A DNA stretch of 64,000 nucleotides, taken from the NCBI RefSeq assembly GCF_030848805.1, contig NC_092358.1:6572001-6636000 (forward strand), read 5' to 3'. Position numbers and translations under genes: made by a program. This DNA comes from Temnothorax longispinosus. Its lineage: Eukaryota > Arthropoda > Insecta > Hymenoptera > Formicidae. The notes below the pieces were generated by a model. It ran no database searches, was not told the DNA's origin, and saw nothing but the letters and a program-made list of their open reading frames with translations. Shown here piece after piece: positions 25,615-37,800 of this stretch (position 1 is the stretch's first letter; every line of letters begins with the position of its first letter).

Positions 25615-25997
25615 TGATATTCATTTGTTCTTTTTTTTTTCAAATTTCGTTTCCTTTCTCTATTTTTCATAATTGTTTTTTACTTCGATATCAATTTCTT
25701 AAATTATTTTAAGTTCTAAACTAATTATTTATTTTTTAATTAAAACAAATTTATTATTACTTGTGTTTCGAACAGATTGAAAAGATCAGAGAGACATATC
25801 ACAGCGAAGTGCGTAAATCGCGCGTTTCTTACGCCCGTATGATGTGGAGTACCATGGAACATGGAAAATTTCCTTCCGCGTCATTCAAAAGAACTTTCTT
25901 TACATATATGGCTAGCAAAGAAGCCGATGGACACGTTTATAGACCATGGTTGCCTTCCGAAGCACGCGAACGAGATTTCAATTTTTGTTGCTACTAG

Positions 25998-26247
25998 TAA
26001 TTGTTGATTGGAATTTTACACAGTTATGTTTACACATAATAGTTTAATTAAACATATAATTAATAATACTCAAAATTTTTAATAATATATATTTAACTAA
26101 TAAATATATTATTAATTAAGTATATAAATAGTAATAAATTACATTTGTTTTTTAAATGTTTTAAAAATTAATTTTATGTGTATAAAATTTATATATGTAA
26201 CATTTAAAAAATTATTATTTAAATATAGTGACAAATTACATTATATT

Positions 26248-26318
<71 letters not shown>

Positions 26319-26761
26319 TATAAACTTTTTTAAAAATAATAAATTTACTAAATTTATATAATTATCAACTATTTGTTTTTATAATAATTTTTATATAATA
26401 ATTTAAATTTTTCTCTTGCAAAAATTTGTTTACCGATGATAATTTCTTTGTTCGATTGTTGATGAATGTGTTCCTACGCTAGATAACATCTCACAAATTC
26501 AATCTAAATTTTTTCACACTGTCGCCACTGTCGCCACTCGCCAGTAGTGTCAAGACTGTCAAGTGTGCAGTGTGCACTTGCAGTTTGCACAGCAGTGGCT
26601 GCATTGTTGCATAGTGGATGGGAGATCTGATGTTTGTTTATTTTAACCTCTAATTATTTCTATACCGGAGAAATAACAGAATAGAGAAACTTTATGATTA
26701 AAATAAAGAAATTTTTTAATTGAAAAGAAAGTGATTTAAAAAAGAAAGAGACTCCAGCAAA
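25998..26761. other. intergenic, AT-rich, with (AT)n tract
   Basis: 3' flank of gene X and 5' flank of GTF2H3. It holds a TA dinucleotide microsatellite at about 26251-26312. At 26525-26605 there is a short repetitive stretch with CTGTCGCCA and CAGTGTGCA-type repeats, probably part of the GTF2H3 promoter or 5' UTR. Nothing else was recognised. Confidence 0.5.
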
Positions 26762-28519
26762 ATGTCGTCTGGTACATTAACGTCCCTACATCAATTTTGT
26801 AGAATTGCAATTATTTATCCGACCTCTGTTTACTCATCTGCTTGTAAATTTGCAGAAATAGAGACAAGCTTGCTGGTAATCGTTCTGGACGTCAATCCGA
26901 TGCAGCGGATAGTGAAGCAAGAAACAAGGATACTGTCGCAATGTTTAGATTCTACAATCGTCTTTGCCAATGCACATCTTATGCAGTCGTCCAATAATGA
27001 ACTGGCGATAATGGCATGCCACGGCCACAGTGCCAAGTTCCTCTATCCCTGTGAAAATGCAGTAGAAATAAGGCAGATGGATGGGCAGTATGAAAAGTTT
27101 ACCATGGTGGAGCGCACGGTGCGTCAGCAATTGCAGCAGGTCGTCAGTGAGATTTCCATGGATGTCCCATACATGGAAAGTCTCATCTCCGGCGCGCTCA
27201 GTATGGCGTTGTGCTATATCGCTCGTTTGGAGCGAGATAAGATCGCCGGCCAGAAGCTGCATCCCAGAATATTGGTGATCACTGCCAGCAATGACTCCGC
27301 CACGCAGTACATGAACTACATGAACATATTCTTCACCGCACAGAGAATGGTTTTTGTCTCGATTTGTTTTTTTATATTATTATAACGACAGGATCGAGAC
27401 GATTTGTAACGCAAAGGAATCTATTTGGTTTACTTCCAGAATGTTATTTTGGATGTATGCAGCCTGGATCAGGAGCTGACGCTTTTGCAGCAGGGCTGCG
27501 ACATAAGCGGCGGCAATTATCTGAAAGTACCACAGCTTGCTGGATTGCTGCAGTATTTACTGGTGAGTTATTCATTGCTTAATTTTATTACAATTGACGC
27601 AAACGCGATTATTATGTACACCACAATTAATTTGTTTCTTTTTAAATACTTTAGTGGGTGTTTCTGCCGGATCCCAGCGTTAGGTCAAAATTAGTTCTTC
27701 CTCCGCCAGTGAAGGTGGATTACAGGGCAGCGTGCTTTTGCCATCAGGAACTTATTGATATTGGATATGTTTGTTCCATATGTTTGTCAAGTAGGTATTG
27801 CTCTAAAGTTACGTCTAGTTAGCAATGTCAAGAGTCAATTTTAATCAATGTGAAACAATGTAGAAAACATTTAAACACCGATGTTAAGACATTGATAAAT
27901 TTATTTATATTAAAAAGGTGTCTTTATCTTTTTTATAGTCTTCTGCAAATTCAGTCCAATATGCACTACTTGTCAGTAAGTATTTTCGTAGCTGATATAT
28001 TGATTATACTGTATATTAAGGACGTTCACCGGTCCTTGTACTAGAGAAAATCGAAATTCTATATTTTCTTGAAACTGTGAATTGAATATACGTTAATTTA
28101 GGTGTGCTTTATGCGTGGTATAAATTTCAGTACCTCCTGCGGTATAAAAAATCAAGCTACTGAGCCTCAAAGTTTCAATTTTTACCAAAATTTAGTAAGA
28201 GTTGAAACTTTGAGGCTCAGTAGCTTGATTTTTTATACCGCAAGAGGTACTGAAGTTTATACCACGCATAAAGCACACCTAAATTAACGTACGTATATTC
28301 GCAGTTTCAAGAAAATCTATAGAAAATCAATTTTCTCTAGTATAAGGACCGGTGAATGTCCTTAATACATAGTACGTATTATGTATTAATACATTTTGTG
28401 TATGTCATAAACGATAATTGTGATTTATTGAAACTTTTTTAAGCACGGTATTCAAGATGCCAGGACCTATGCCGATGAAAGTGAAAAAGAAGAAGAAGAT
28501 ATCAGATATCGTCCATTAA
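26762..28519 (+). CDS. GTF2H3: general transcription factor IIH subunit 3 (p34/Tfb4)
   Basis: Exons 26762-27349, 27440-27562, 27655-27790, 27939-27975 and 28444-28519 join in phase to give 319 residues, close to the usual length. The product is a core TFIIH subunit acting in RNA polymerase II promoter opening and nucleotide excision repair. Residues 1-240 form the von Willebrand A-like Tfb4 domain (LLVIVLDVNPMQ, then MESLISGALSMALCYIAR, then NVILDVCSLDQELTLLQQG). A C-terminal zinc-binding module carries ACFCH from residue 264, CSICLS and CTTCHTVF. The tail KVKKKKK is the usual basic end. AATAAA at 28556-28561, about 37 bp after the stop, is a good polyadenylation signal. The fourth intron contains a palindromic transposon. 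The gene converges on CDC26. Confidence 0.95.
28015..28366. mobile_element. palindromic MITE in GTF2H3 intron 4
   Basis: The left end ATTAAGGACGTTCACCGG pairs with CCGGTGAATGTCCTTAAT at the right end. Long inner arms also pair, for example CAAGCTACTGAGCCTCAA with TTGAGGCTCAGTAGCTTG. It is about 352 bp with a central loop near 28185-28200. No ORF. It fits a non-autonomous DNA transposon with long inverted arms. Confidence 0.85.
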
Positions 28520-28804
28520 CTTTGTATATTTCACACATAGCGATTACATTTTGTAAATAAAAGCAACGTCATATTGTAAAAACTGTCCTTAGGATTATGA
28601 TTTCTGGATCATAACCAGTGTGATTAATTACGGAGAACGAATTCATTGGATAAAAGAAACGGTCTTAATTTTTTTATGTAAGTACGTCGTATATAAATCA
28701 TATTCGTATAAATGTGCCGAATAGCTTGAAATCAAAATTCTGTTGAAACGCATAATTTTTGGCTGCTGTTTATTCATGCTGTGATTCGTATCCCGAGTCG
28801 GCTG

Positions 28805-29026
28805 CTATGTCGCGGTTCGATTGTGACTGGCCGGATGTTGCGGCACGTAACCGATGCGATCCTGAATCTCGCTCTGAGGGATCTTGCCGCCCCACGTGGG
28901 CGGGTTCATGGACGATGACGCTTTCCTCTCGGGATCCTTTTTGGACTCGTGCACTTTTCTTATTTCCTCGTACACCTGCAGGTCGTCCAGGCGCATTTCT
29001 ATCCGAGTCGGACTTCGTCGTATCAT
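28805..29026 (-). CDS. CDC26: anaphase-promoting complex subunit CDC26
   Basis: A single coding exon encodes 73 residues starting MIRRSPTRIEMRLDDLQVYE. This matches the conserved N-terminal CDC26 signature (M-x-R-R-x-P-T-R-x-E-x-x-L-D-D), which in other animals binds and stabilises the TPR subunit APC6/CDC16. The C-terminal EIQDRIGYVPQ segment is also typical of the family. A clear acceptor (TTTTCTTTTTCAG) lies four bases upstream of the ATG, so the 5' UTR is spliced. Its first exon probably lies in the GC-rich island beyond 29380. The gene converges on GTF2H3 (286 bp apart) and is divergent from ING3, so it probably shares a promoter with ING3. Confidence 0.9.
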   Translation of the reverse strand: MIRRSPTRIEMRLDDLQVYEEIRKVHESKKDPERKASSSMNPPTWGGKIPQSEIQDRIGYVPQHPASHNRTAT

Positions 29027-29379
29027 CGCGCTGAAAAAGAAAATAACATCACATTTTTTTCAATGCAAGACGAATCTTCCCAAAATTTAATTGAAAGGAA
29101 AGTCGACAAAATTTAACTCGCGACTTCTGAAACGTGCTTTATCTCCTCCGAGGATCGATCCAAAAGTGAATTTAGTAAAAAAATATAAATGTACGAATCT
29201 CGAAAAGATTTATCGTATGAAACAAGAAAAGAAAAAAATCTCGTTTTCTAGTTTTTTTTTCCTCGACAATATTTAGGAGCGCGAATTTTGCAGAGCCGTT
29301 CGAAAATTAAACGCACAAACGAATGATCCGAGATTCCCCGACAATCGGCAATTTAAATCGGAGAGCGAGCAAAGGAGCG

Positions 29380-30090
29380 CGTGTCACGGATCTTTAAATA
29401 TTCCTCCGATCGGGCACCGGGCTCCTAAATAGGAGCTACGTCCCTGGCGCCCTTCGCGCAATATGGCGAGGTACACAACGACGATGCTCCAAATAATCCC
29501 AAACCAAAGCCGCTTCGCCCGATCCGCGTTGTCGTACGACAAACCTCGTCGTAGCGACGGTCGCCCACCTCCAAGAAATCCCGGCCGAGCGCCCCGGCCG
29601 ACGGGCACGAGGGCGCCGAGAGCGCGTCGAGAGCGTGGGCTCCGAAAATGCGAATGCGGAGGGGTCGGACGCGCGCGGACACGCTCTCGGTCGGCCGACG
29701 AGTTTCCCCGTAAAATACCGCGTTGTTCTGCGGCTACCCGGCGACGTGCGGCGGATCCTAGTCAAGTATACCAATCGCGGACGATCGGCGGCGCGGGAAG
29801 ATGCTCTACCTCGAGGATTACGTCGAAAGTGCGTACGAAATGCGGCGCGCACGGCTCGCCCGCGAGATCCTAACCTCCGTTCCGTGGTCGCGCGGCTAAC
29901 CTAAAAAGGCCCGACTCGCCCGCGCGGGCCCGCGGCGAACGCAGCCATTTTTATTTACGGTCCGCGATCCGCGCCTCCTTTTGCGCGCCGATCGCGACCC
30001 GCCCGCGATTCCGTCGTAAAATGCGACGGCGAGGTCGTGCCCTCGACCTCGCGTCGAGAGGTTAGGCGCGGTGTCTGGTCGGCACGGCGA
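29380..30090. promoter_or_regulatory. CpG-rich island, likely CDC26/ING3 bidirectional promoter
   Basis: A sharp block of GC- and CpG-rich sequence in otherwise AT-rich DNA, between the 5' ends of CDC26 (minus) and ING3 (plus); the first ING3 coding exon (29801) lies inside. CAATATGGCG near 29459 and GCAGCCATTTTT near 29941 resemble YY1/Pleiohomeotic-type sites. Long open frames on both strands here are expected from base composition and are not called as genes. Confidence 0.6.
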
Positions 30091-32394
30091 GACGCGCGTT
30101 GCCGAAAAAGATTAATAAATTATCATTCAAATCTGCGGGCTCGACGTTAAATTTCATTGTCTTCATGCCTTTCCAGAACTAATTAAAAATTCATTAAAAA
30201 TCCCTCCTCTAGAGTAGTACAACTCCGATGTACTGAGTAACAATGTATTTTTTTTTGTCAACACGAATATGAGGGTGAATAGTAATAATGAAATATTACA
30301 ATCCTAAGGAGGAGTACTGATTTTTATACTATAGATTTAATATTTGTTTGCGAATAAAGTAGATGAAATAGATAGTTTGATATAAAATTGTGTAGCAATC
30401 GAAAGACTCGTTACATTATATTAATCACAGAGATTGTCGGGAATAAAATAAACAATGCGGAAGAGTAATACGTAAGAAACTAATTCAGGAATAATTGTAT
30501 GTTGAAGTTTAGAAGTTGATAATGATCTCTCTTTGCTGATGTCTGTCTTACGGTTTCAGTGATCGAGCATCTTCCACAGGAGTTAAGGGACCGGTTTACC
30601 GAGATGAGGGAGATGGATCTTGGTGTACAAAGTGTGTATCGTTCGATACAATAGTTAAAACTAATAAAAGCGACAACAAGAATAATTCATGTAAAACTAA
30701 TGTCAAATCTGTCCGCAGATTCCATGGATAGCCTGGAAAAGAAAGTGAAGACGTTCTTTTCCAACGCCAAGAAGATGAAGCTCAGTGAAAAGGAGGCGGA
30801 ATACGAGGCTATCAGGAAAGAGTACTATAAGACTCTGGAGGATGCCGATGAGAAGGTCCACTTAGCCAATCAGATGTACGACTTGGTGGACAGGTACCTG
30901 AGGAGGCTCGATCAGGAGCTGCACAAGTTCAAGATGGAATTAGAGGCGGACAATAAGGGCATCACCGAGATCCTGGAGAAGAGATCACTGGAGCTGGACC
31001 AGCCACCTACGAATAGTAGCCAAAAAGAAAATCGTTACAGTTTTACTCCAAGCAGAACGCGGGACAATCACAGCCATTGTAAGTGTAATGTCCCTAATAA
31101 TGCGAATTTTCAATTCACGTTAGACGAAAGATGTATTATTACGTTAAACTCACATAAATCGCAACATTATCAGGTTACTTCAGGATAATCTGTAAAATTC
31201 ACTAAGCACTAATTATAAACTTATTCTAAATGGGATAAAATCGTAATGTGTAACAATTTTCAGATGTAATTTCCAAATTTTAAATAAATTTTAGCTCGGT
31301 CGGAGAAGCGACGGGACTCCAATGCATCTTCTACGTCGGTCGAGAAGAGGCTGGCAATTGAGAAGTTGCCAGCGACGACGAGTCTACCGGAGTCACGACC
31401 AGCGTCAGCGAATTCCACGCCTATTATCGCGACGAGTAGTGTCGCGCCGGCGCCGGCAGCGATTGCCAATTCTGTGGGATCGGTATGCTATAATCTCGGC
31501 CATATCGGTGCCGGCGGTAATGCTATTGCAGCGGCCGCGTCACAGGCGATCGCTGCTACGCAATCAATGCAACAGGGCAGACGATCCGCCAGTCTAAAGG
31601 CGAGCTATGAGGCCATTAACACCGGCGGCGTACACGCCGCGGAATTCAGCAGGGAACTCGCCGGCGCGGCGCAAACCGCCATCGCCGCCATACAGGAGAC
31701 CACAAAAAAGCATAAAAAGTACATGAGATGTGTAAAAAGAAGAAGCAAATATCAACTAAATTTGTCTTATTAATTCTCTTTATGGAAGTATCAATAATTT
31801 AGATAATAGATCAATTATACTGAATTAGATATTTCTAAAATAAATGTTTTTAATTAAAAGACTAGACAGTCTTAGCAGTTAGATAGTCATAGATATTAGA
31901 TTTAAAATCTCTGTTAAATTAGGGGTGCTATACAATTTTTTATTTAATTTTGTGGAAGAATTAATTTTCTGTACGGTAATTGTTTAAGTAACAAATTGCT
32001 GTTACGAATTTTAGAAAAGTAACAGCCACCGTGCCGAGTTCGAGCGTGATCGCAGCTACGGTGCAACAACCCGTGTCACCACCGGTGGTTACCACAACTA
32101 CGCAAGTAGTGGACCCGGACAATCCAGATTGGACATACGATCCGAACGAGCCGCGCTATTGCATATGCAATCAAGTGTCGTACGGCGACATGGTTGCTTG
32201 TGACAATTCAGACGTAAGACTCGTCGGCATCTTCCAAATAAATTACAAGCGGATAGATGTATAACGATTGCTTTTAGTGCCCCTTTGAATGGTTCCATTA
32301 TCCATGTGTGGGCATCACCGCGCCGCCCAAGGGGAAGTGGTACTGCCCTCAGTGTACGTCCTCGATGAAGAGGCGTGGCGGACGGAAGAATTGA
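29801..32394 (+). CDS. ING3: inhibitor of growth protein 3
   Basis: Six exons (29801-29828, 30560-30631, 30719-31078, 31295-31718, 32015-32213, 32278-32394) join in phase for 399 residues. The N-terminal ING domain begins MLYLEDYVE, then HLPQELRDRFTEMREMDL, then a long coiled coil ending FKMELEADNKGITEILE. A low-complexity Ala/Ser/Thr linker contains GRRSASLKASYEA, which is diagnostic for ING3. The C-terminal PHD finger begins at residue 344 (YCICNQVSYGDMVACDNSD) and ends KWYCPQC. In other animals ING3 is a NuA4/Tip60 acetyltransferase subunit that reads H3K4me3. Retention of intron 3 would give a short isoform, because the exon 3 frame stays open to 31188. Confidence 0.95.
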
Positions 32395-33150
32395 TTAGGT
32401 GAGAAGAAGAAGGAGAAGAAAAAGCTAAGGAACCTTGTTGACCACGTTAAGAAAGCATTGTTGCTACTACCTCTTAGACACTGTCCGTCGAGTACCGACT
32501 TAGTTAGGAAGCCATTATTAGCTCTGATTTTGTATAACTTTTTCAATGTGCTGTTTCGAGTCCGCGTCGTCATCTTGACCTTCGGTCTTCTTTTTTTCGC
32601 AATTGACCGAACATACACAGGTACGACAATGTTCTATCAAAATCTCGAAGTACATCTAACGGATAAATCGACAGATTTCATATACATCTCAATATGTTTC
32701 GCATACTGCCGTTACCCCTCTGAGCAATAAGGGAAACGGGACGAGGTAAACAAAAAGGTGATTCGGAAAATATGAGAATCGTTATAATGTATTCTTCGAC
32801 GAGTTTGAAATTGACTTGCTTCTCCTCAAAAACTTAGATTTAGGTATTATTAGGTATTTAATAGAAAACATTTCCCGATTAATTAGGTTGTAAATAAGTA
32901 AAGGAGTTCCAGTTTTTTAAGTAATTTTAGATGAGCCTTAGTTTAATAGAAACTTAATTTTGTGTAAAATTTGAACCTCCAAATATTTAATGTGTTGAAA
33001 ATGAAGAATTTACTTTTTTGATGAAGGAAAACCGAACGCGAAACTAAACTTCGAATTCGTCTGAGGATAGCGACTTACTCTTTCGAAGCCACTTTATATA
33101 ACGGATTCTACTAATTTCGAGGGAAGAATTGTAGCGAATTGGTGTATAAA
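32395..33150. other. ING3 3' flank
   Basis: Probable ING3 3' UTR and downstream sequence. The first 120 bases are moderately GC-rich and then grade into AT-rich DNA. No separate gene is supported; the short open frames are in non-conserved frames. Confidence 0.4.
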
Positions 33151-34800
33151 TAAAATCATCTATGCAGCGAGGCGAACGTTGCCAAAACGAATGGTCATAT
33201 TTCTCTCGGCTAATTTACCACCATTTTCCGTATCCACAAGCACAATTCGAATTTATCTCATCTTTAATTTATCTTAATTTCACCCCTCTCGCCGCAAAGT
33301 CACAAGACGCAATGTAATGTTCCGAATTTCATTTCGTGCATATTAATACCAATTTAAGATTCACTTACGATTATGAATTTTCCTCCTCGGCAAGCTACAG
33401 TTACGTTAATCCTGAATCCCAGTAAACCTCGCAACAGTCTTTCCTCAAAATATTAATCAAGCAGCAGAGAAACCACAACATAAATATAAGTACAATTATG
33501 AAAGTAACAGCGGATATCTCTATGACTAATGTTTCTAGGTCCAACATTTTACACTATTAATAGACACCATGCTCGGGATTTATTATCCTAATCGGCGACT
33601 GGATCGTGCGATCCTCGAAGAATTCCGATAAACGAATAGTTTGTCGAACACCCTGCCGCTTCGTGACATTTCAAGATGATCGCGTGTTCCATGTTTGTGT
33701 TTATCTACAGTTTCGTTTTTTTTTTTCGAGAAATTGAACGCAAAATACGAATTCTCACGCGTGCGAACCGCTGTTTCGAGCAACTCTATCCAAATAAATC
33801 CTGAGAGCAGAGATTTTCTAACCAAGTTAGAAGGCAAAATTGTAACGAATTGATATATAATTACTGTACAAATATAGTGAATCGTGCAATAGAGATGAAG
33901 GTCGCCGAGATAAATAATCACATTTCTGTCGACTATATAGCTGCCATTTATGAGTCAGCGAGCAATTCGAATTTATCTCGTCTTTATCTTAATTTCTCTT
34001 TTCCGCCATGAAATTGCTGGATGCAATTTAATACACACTCCATTTCACGTAGAAAAATATCGGTTCGACATTTACTTACATTTAACTGCTCGAAAATTTG
34101 TCCGAATATTCTCCAGTTATGTCGTCCTTGAAAATAGATCGGATTAAAACAGGAGAACAGAGGTGTTTCCCTTCAACATCATTCGCGTACTCTCACATTA
34201 ACTGATAGCAGAAAAGCAGCAAGAGAACAGTTATGACAGTTACTAAAACGAGAATCACATTCATTTCGCCGAAAAGCTCCATTTCGCTATCATGTGGCGT
34301 TGCTTGCTGTTTTAAATTAGCGGATTGTTAAACACTATATTAACACAGCACGCACTGTACGCGCAATTTATTATGTTCGGCGACTTGATCGTATGAATTT
34401 CGAGGGATCCCGAGGATTTTACGCGTACTGTCTCACGCCAATGTTTTCGCGAGATTGGGAAGCGTCTCGATAAAAGTCATGCGCGACATTTCGAAGCGAT
34501 CGCGTTTCCGTCCATGAGTTTATATTTACGTTTTCATCGCTCTTAGAAGACGAGATTTAAACTCGTGCGTATGGGAAGCCGGGTAGCGGCTGCCGTTTCC
34601 AGCGATTTTATTCAAATGAATTTTGGGGGTGCTGATTTTCGGGAAGAAAGATCTGTCCTGAATCAAACAAATAAAGTAAACAGTGCAGAGACGAATGCCG
34701 TTGCCGAGATAATCGCGCGCGTTTCTTCCGATTAACTGCCTTTTCGTGTTCTCAAACAATCTAAATCTATTTCATTCCTTTAATCCCTTTTCATTTCTAT
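33150..34800 (-). repeat. two diverged array modules with membrane-like ORFs
   Basis: Two related modules (about 33150-33880 and 33881-34700) read on the minus strand. They share a GACATTTC-AGATGATCGCG / GACATTTCGAAGCGATCGCG segment, a segment encoding RDHLEMSR / RDRFEMSR, and an AATTCGAATTTATCTC segment. Each holds a short hydrophobic ORF: one begins MLDLETLVIEIS at about 33553, the other MELFGEMNVILVLVT at about 34282. A donor-like GTAAGT follows in each (about 33370 and 34072). Stops interrupt any longer frame. These look like remnants of short exons of an unrecognised gene. Confidence 0.5.
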
Positions 34801-34805
34801 TCTTT

Positions 34806-37800
34806 CGTTACGAACATTATTCGGCGCAGTCAATGAACGCTCCGAGCTCCGAATTTCATGTCATGCATAAGGATATAAATTCAAGAGAAACTTACCAATT
34901 GCTTGAAAATTGTTTAACTCCATTCGAATATTTCCGGTTATATCATTTCATTTGAATATGAATTTAGGTAACTTAAGCTTGATGTGATCAGTCAAATCAA
35001 TTGGCAAAGGGATACCAAAACCAATGATGCGTTAAAGTATTGAGTACGAAAGAGAAAAGTAACGATATCTAAAGTTTCTTCGTCATTTTCATCCATTTCG
35101 TTATCAGTCGTTTGGCTATTGCTTCAAATCATCAAATAATTCAAACAAATGTTAACACTGTAACACATGACGTTAATTAAAAATATTACTGTAGATATTA
35201 TATTCAACGAATGTTCGAAACTTTGTTCTGATGAAATATTAATGAAAATATTAATTCAAGATCTACTTACGGCCACTTAGAAATATTCTAGTCCATTTCA
35301 CATATGGTTAGTTTTGTCTTATTCTAAAATCTGATCTTCAGTGTAAACAGACCACGTTCTTGCAAATAAATAAGTAATCAAATAAATGTAGAAGTGCGAC
35401 AACGTATATAAGTGTAAAAATAAGAAAAATCTGTATATGTATCTGTAAAATATATGTCCATTTCGTGATTATACAGTCATGTACCGATTGCTTCAAGTTA
35501 TCGAAAATCTTGAATTAATGATGTTAGCGCACAATTAACAGTATACTCACTAAGTGCACGACTGATTATCGCGATCACCGACTTTTGGAGAGAGCTTGGA
35601 GGACAAATACGATCTATTTCGTGTCAATATTTCACAAAATATTTTATTGTCTCGCGACGGAATTTGGTCGTGTATACCTGTTTCCGCATTTATGTTTACA
35701 TTTATATTACTTCTATTCGCGGAAAAAAGTCGTTCATACATAAAATATGTCTAGATACATGTTTTCTACAATTATAGATAACATGTATAGAATATTGTAT
35801 AATATTACTCCAATTTTACTTTTTGTAAAAAGAACAATACAAAGTTATTTTTCTAATTATTTTTTTATGTACATACAAACTTTATATATACTTTTATATA
35901 TACGAAGTATATATTATATATATATACAGATATTGTAGTACAATTCGCGGAAAGAAAACGTATGGATATATGGATATATTTTATATTATATAAAATTTTA
36001 TCCCGGATTTTTCTATTACTTCAGGACATCGAACACGAAATTCACGTGCGAGAACAAAAATGGCATATCTGCAAAAAATTTTCAGAGCTCCACATAATTT
36101 CTTTGATTTCGACATTTGATCAGCAGAATTATAACGGTTTGATGAAGTCGGTAAACAAATTAATAAATGAAATAAATTGCTGAGATAATGCATAAAAATA
36201 ATAGAAGATTCAACTCACCGGTCAGAGATTCTCTCAGAGACTTCTTTGCAATTCTGCTGTTACGCTTGTTTGTGAATGAAAATTGCATAAGTCGAAACCA
36301 AAAATTCCACATTATATAGCAAAGAATACCATATCTAAAGCGTAATTGAATAATTCGCATCGTAGTAACGTCCTACATTTTATGTCCATAATAAATTGTC
36401 CATAATAAATTCCTATGTCCATAAAAAACTGCAGGAACTATATACGTCTCATATTATGTTAACATTATAATGCACACGATTTATCACCACAATCGATTAT
36501 TCCATTGTATACTAACTTCGAAGAGAACTAGAAAACAAATTTGTTTCACGTCAATATTTCTTATAAATTGGCGAGCAACTTGCGGATAAAAGTTTCAAAT
36601 CATTTGGCGTATGATCATGCACGTTCATGTTTACATTATTACCTTAGCATAGTGAACGCGAAATTCTGACTGGATGGAGCAATTGTTTGCTGCATTTAAA
36701 ATTTGATAGAGAATCTGCCGATTTCCAAAAAAAGAAACGAATTGATGTAATCGAAACTGTAATCAGTGTACAAATGATGAACGTGTCGAGACAAGATATC
36801 GCAATTAAAATAAATCTCGCTTATTCCAATTAACTAATCATTATTTTGGTACATAGTACAAGTCTTTCAGACTTTATACAAGTCTCGTCTTCAATCTTCT
36901 ACCCCTTTCTGTAATAAGTTTTTTTTAGATACAATCAAAACACGTTTGAAATTTTTTCTCGTATAGGAAAGTATATCAATTTTAAGATTCACTCACCGGT
37001 CATTTAAACATTTTTCCGAGATTTCTTCAGAATTGTTTTCACGTTATCTTTGCTTCATTAAAACCTATTTCTCCGAAAACTTAATTATAATTTCAGAGAT
37101 ACATTTTGTCAAAGCAATTATCATAAAAGAACTAATAGTATAATCAAAAAGATAAAATACAAGCACTGTCATAGCATTTTGTTATCGTAGTATTCATTAT
37201 TTCAAATTATTGAGAGGCTTTCAATAATGATGGTTAATATAATTAATAATAGCAATCAATGACGTTGAATGCTTTTGAGATGCACTCCACCTGAGAGAGA
37301 TGTTTCTTTAAAACTATATAAAGACAATCTTGCCAAAAGCTGGACATTATTATTTTAGAACATTTTTGAAAAAATATTTGTCCTATAATTTGTATAACTA
37401 TCTTGATTGTATAACTATTTGTATAACTATTTTGATTTGTGTGTTATGTTTGCGTCATCTCTGAGGTACCGGATGCGAAATTTGAATACACAGCATAGCA
37501 ATCGTCTTTTGGAATCACCCTATAGACAAATATTAATTTTTTTGAACTATTGTAAAAAGACGTATAATTAAAAAAACAATGTAGAAATAAAGTATTTTAA
37601 TTGTTGAGAATCAAGATGAATCATATCAAATTTCCTTGGATTAATTGACCATTATTTTAATATTCACAATTTAAAATATCTTATCTACTCTTCGGAAATA
37701 ATTAGTTTGTCGAACACAGACAACATACGTACGCGCCAAATTTTTTTTTCTTGCATAAAAGTATCAATTCCAGTTTCACTCACCGAATATTTAGAAATTC

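Larger units (their letters stand above)
18184..25997 (+). pseudogene. gene X copy 2: ten-exon Lys/Glu-rich protein with two frameshifts
   Basis: Exons: 18184-18388, 18531-18656, 18801-19109, 19267-19407, 19531-19984, 20396-22291, 23925-24825, 24960-25086, 25172-25311 and 25776-25997. Borders and phases agree throughout, for about 1,500 codons. Compared with copy 1 there is a 1-nt insertion at about 21876-21884 (premature TGA at 21894) and a compensating 1-nt loss near 22271, so the frame is lost for about 390 nt. The N- and C-terminal exons are intact, including a tyrosine/arginine-rich end finishing FNFCCY. The motif [YFI]-x-I-[ST]-G-[VI] occurs at least five times (YEITGVA, IIISGVT, YYISGIQ, YCISGVA, plus ITGVSKD). 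The function is unknown. The lesions may be assembly errors, in which case this would be a functional gene. Confidence 0.65.

Noticed and set aside
26176..26361. Open frame made mostly of alternating Tyr-Ile
   Set aside because: It is a translated (AT)n microsatellite.
29384..29904. Several long open frames on both strands, including a minus frame with a hydrophobic WFGIIWSIVVVYLAIL stretch
   Set aside because: They lie in a CpG-rich island where stop codons are rare. The hydrophobic frame has no ATG, and no splice context links it to a gene.
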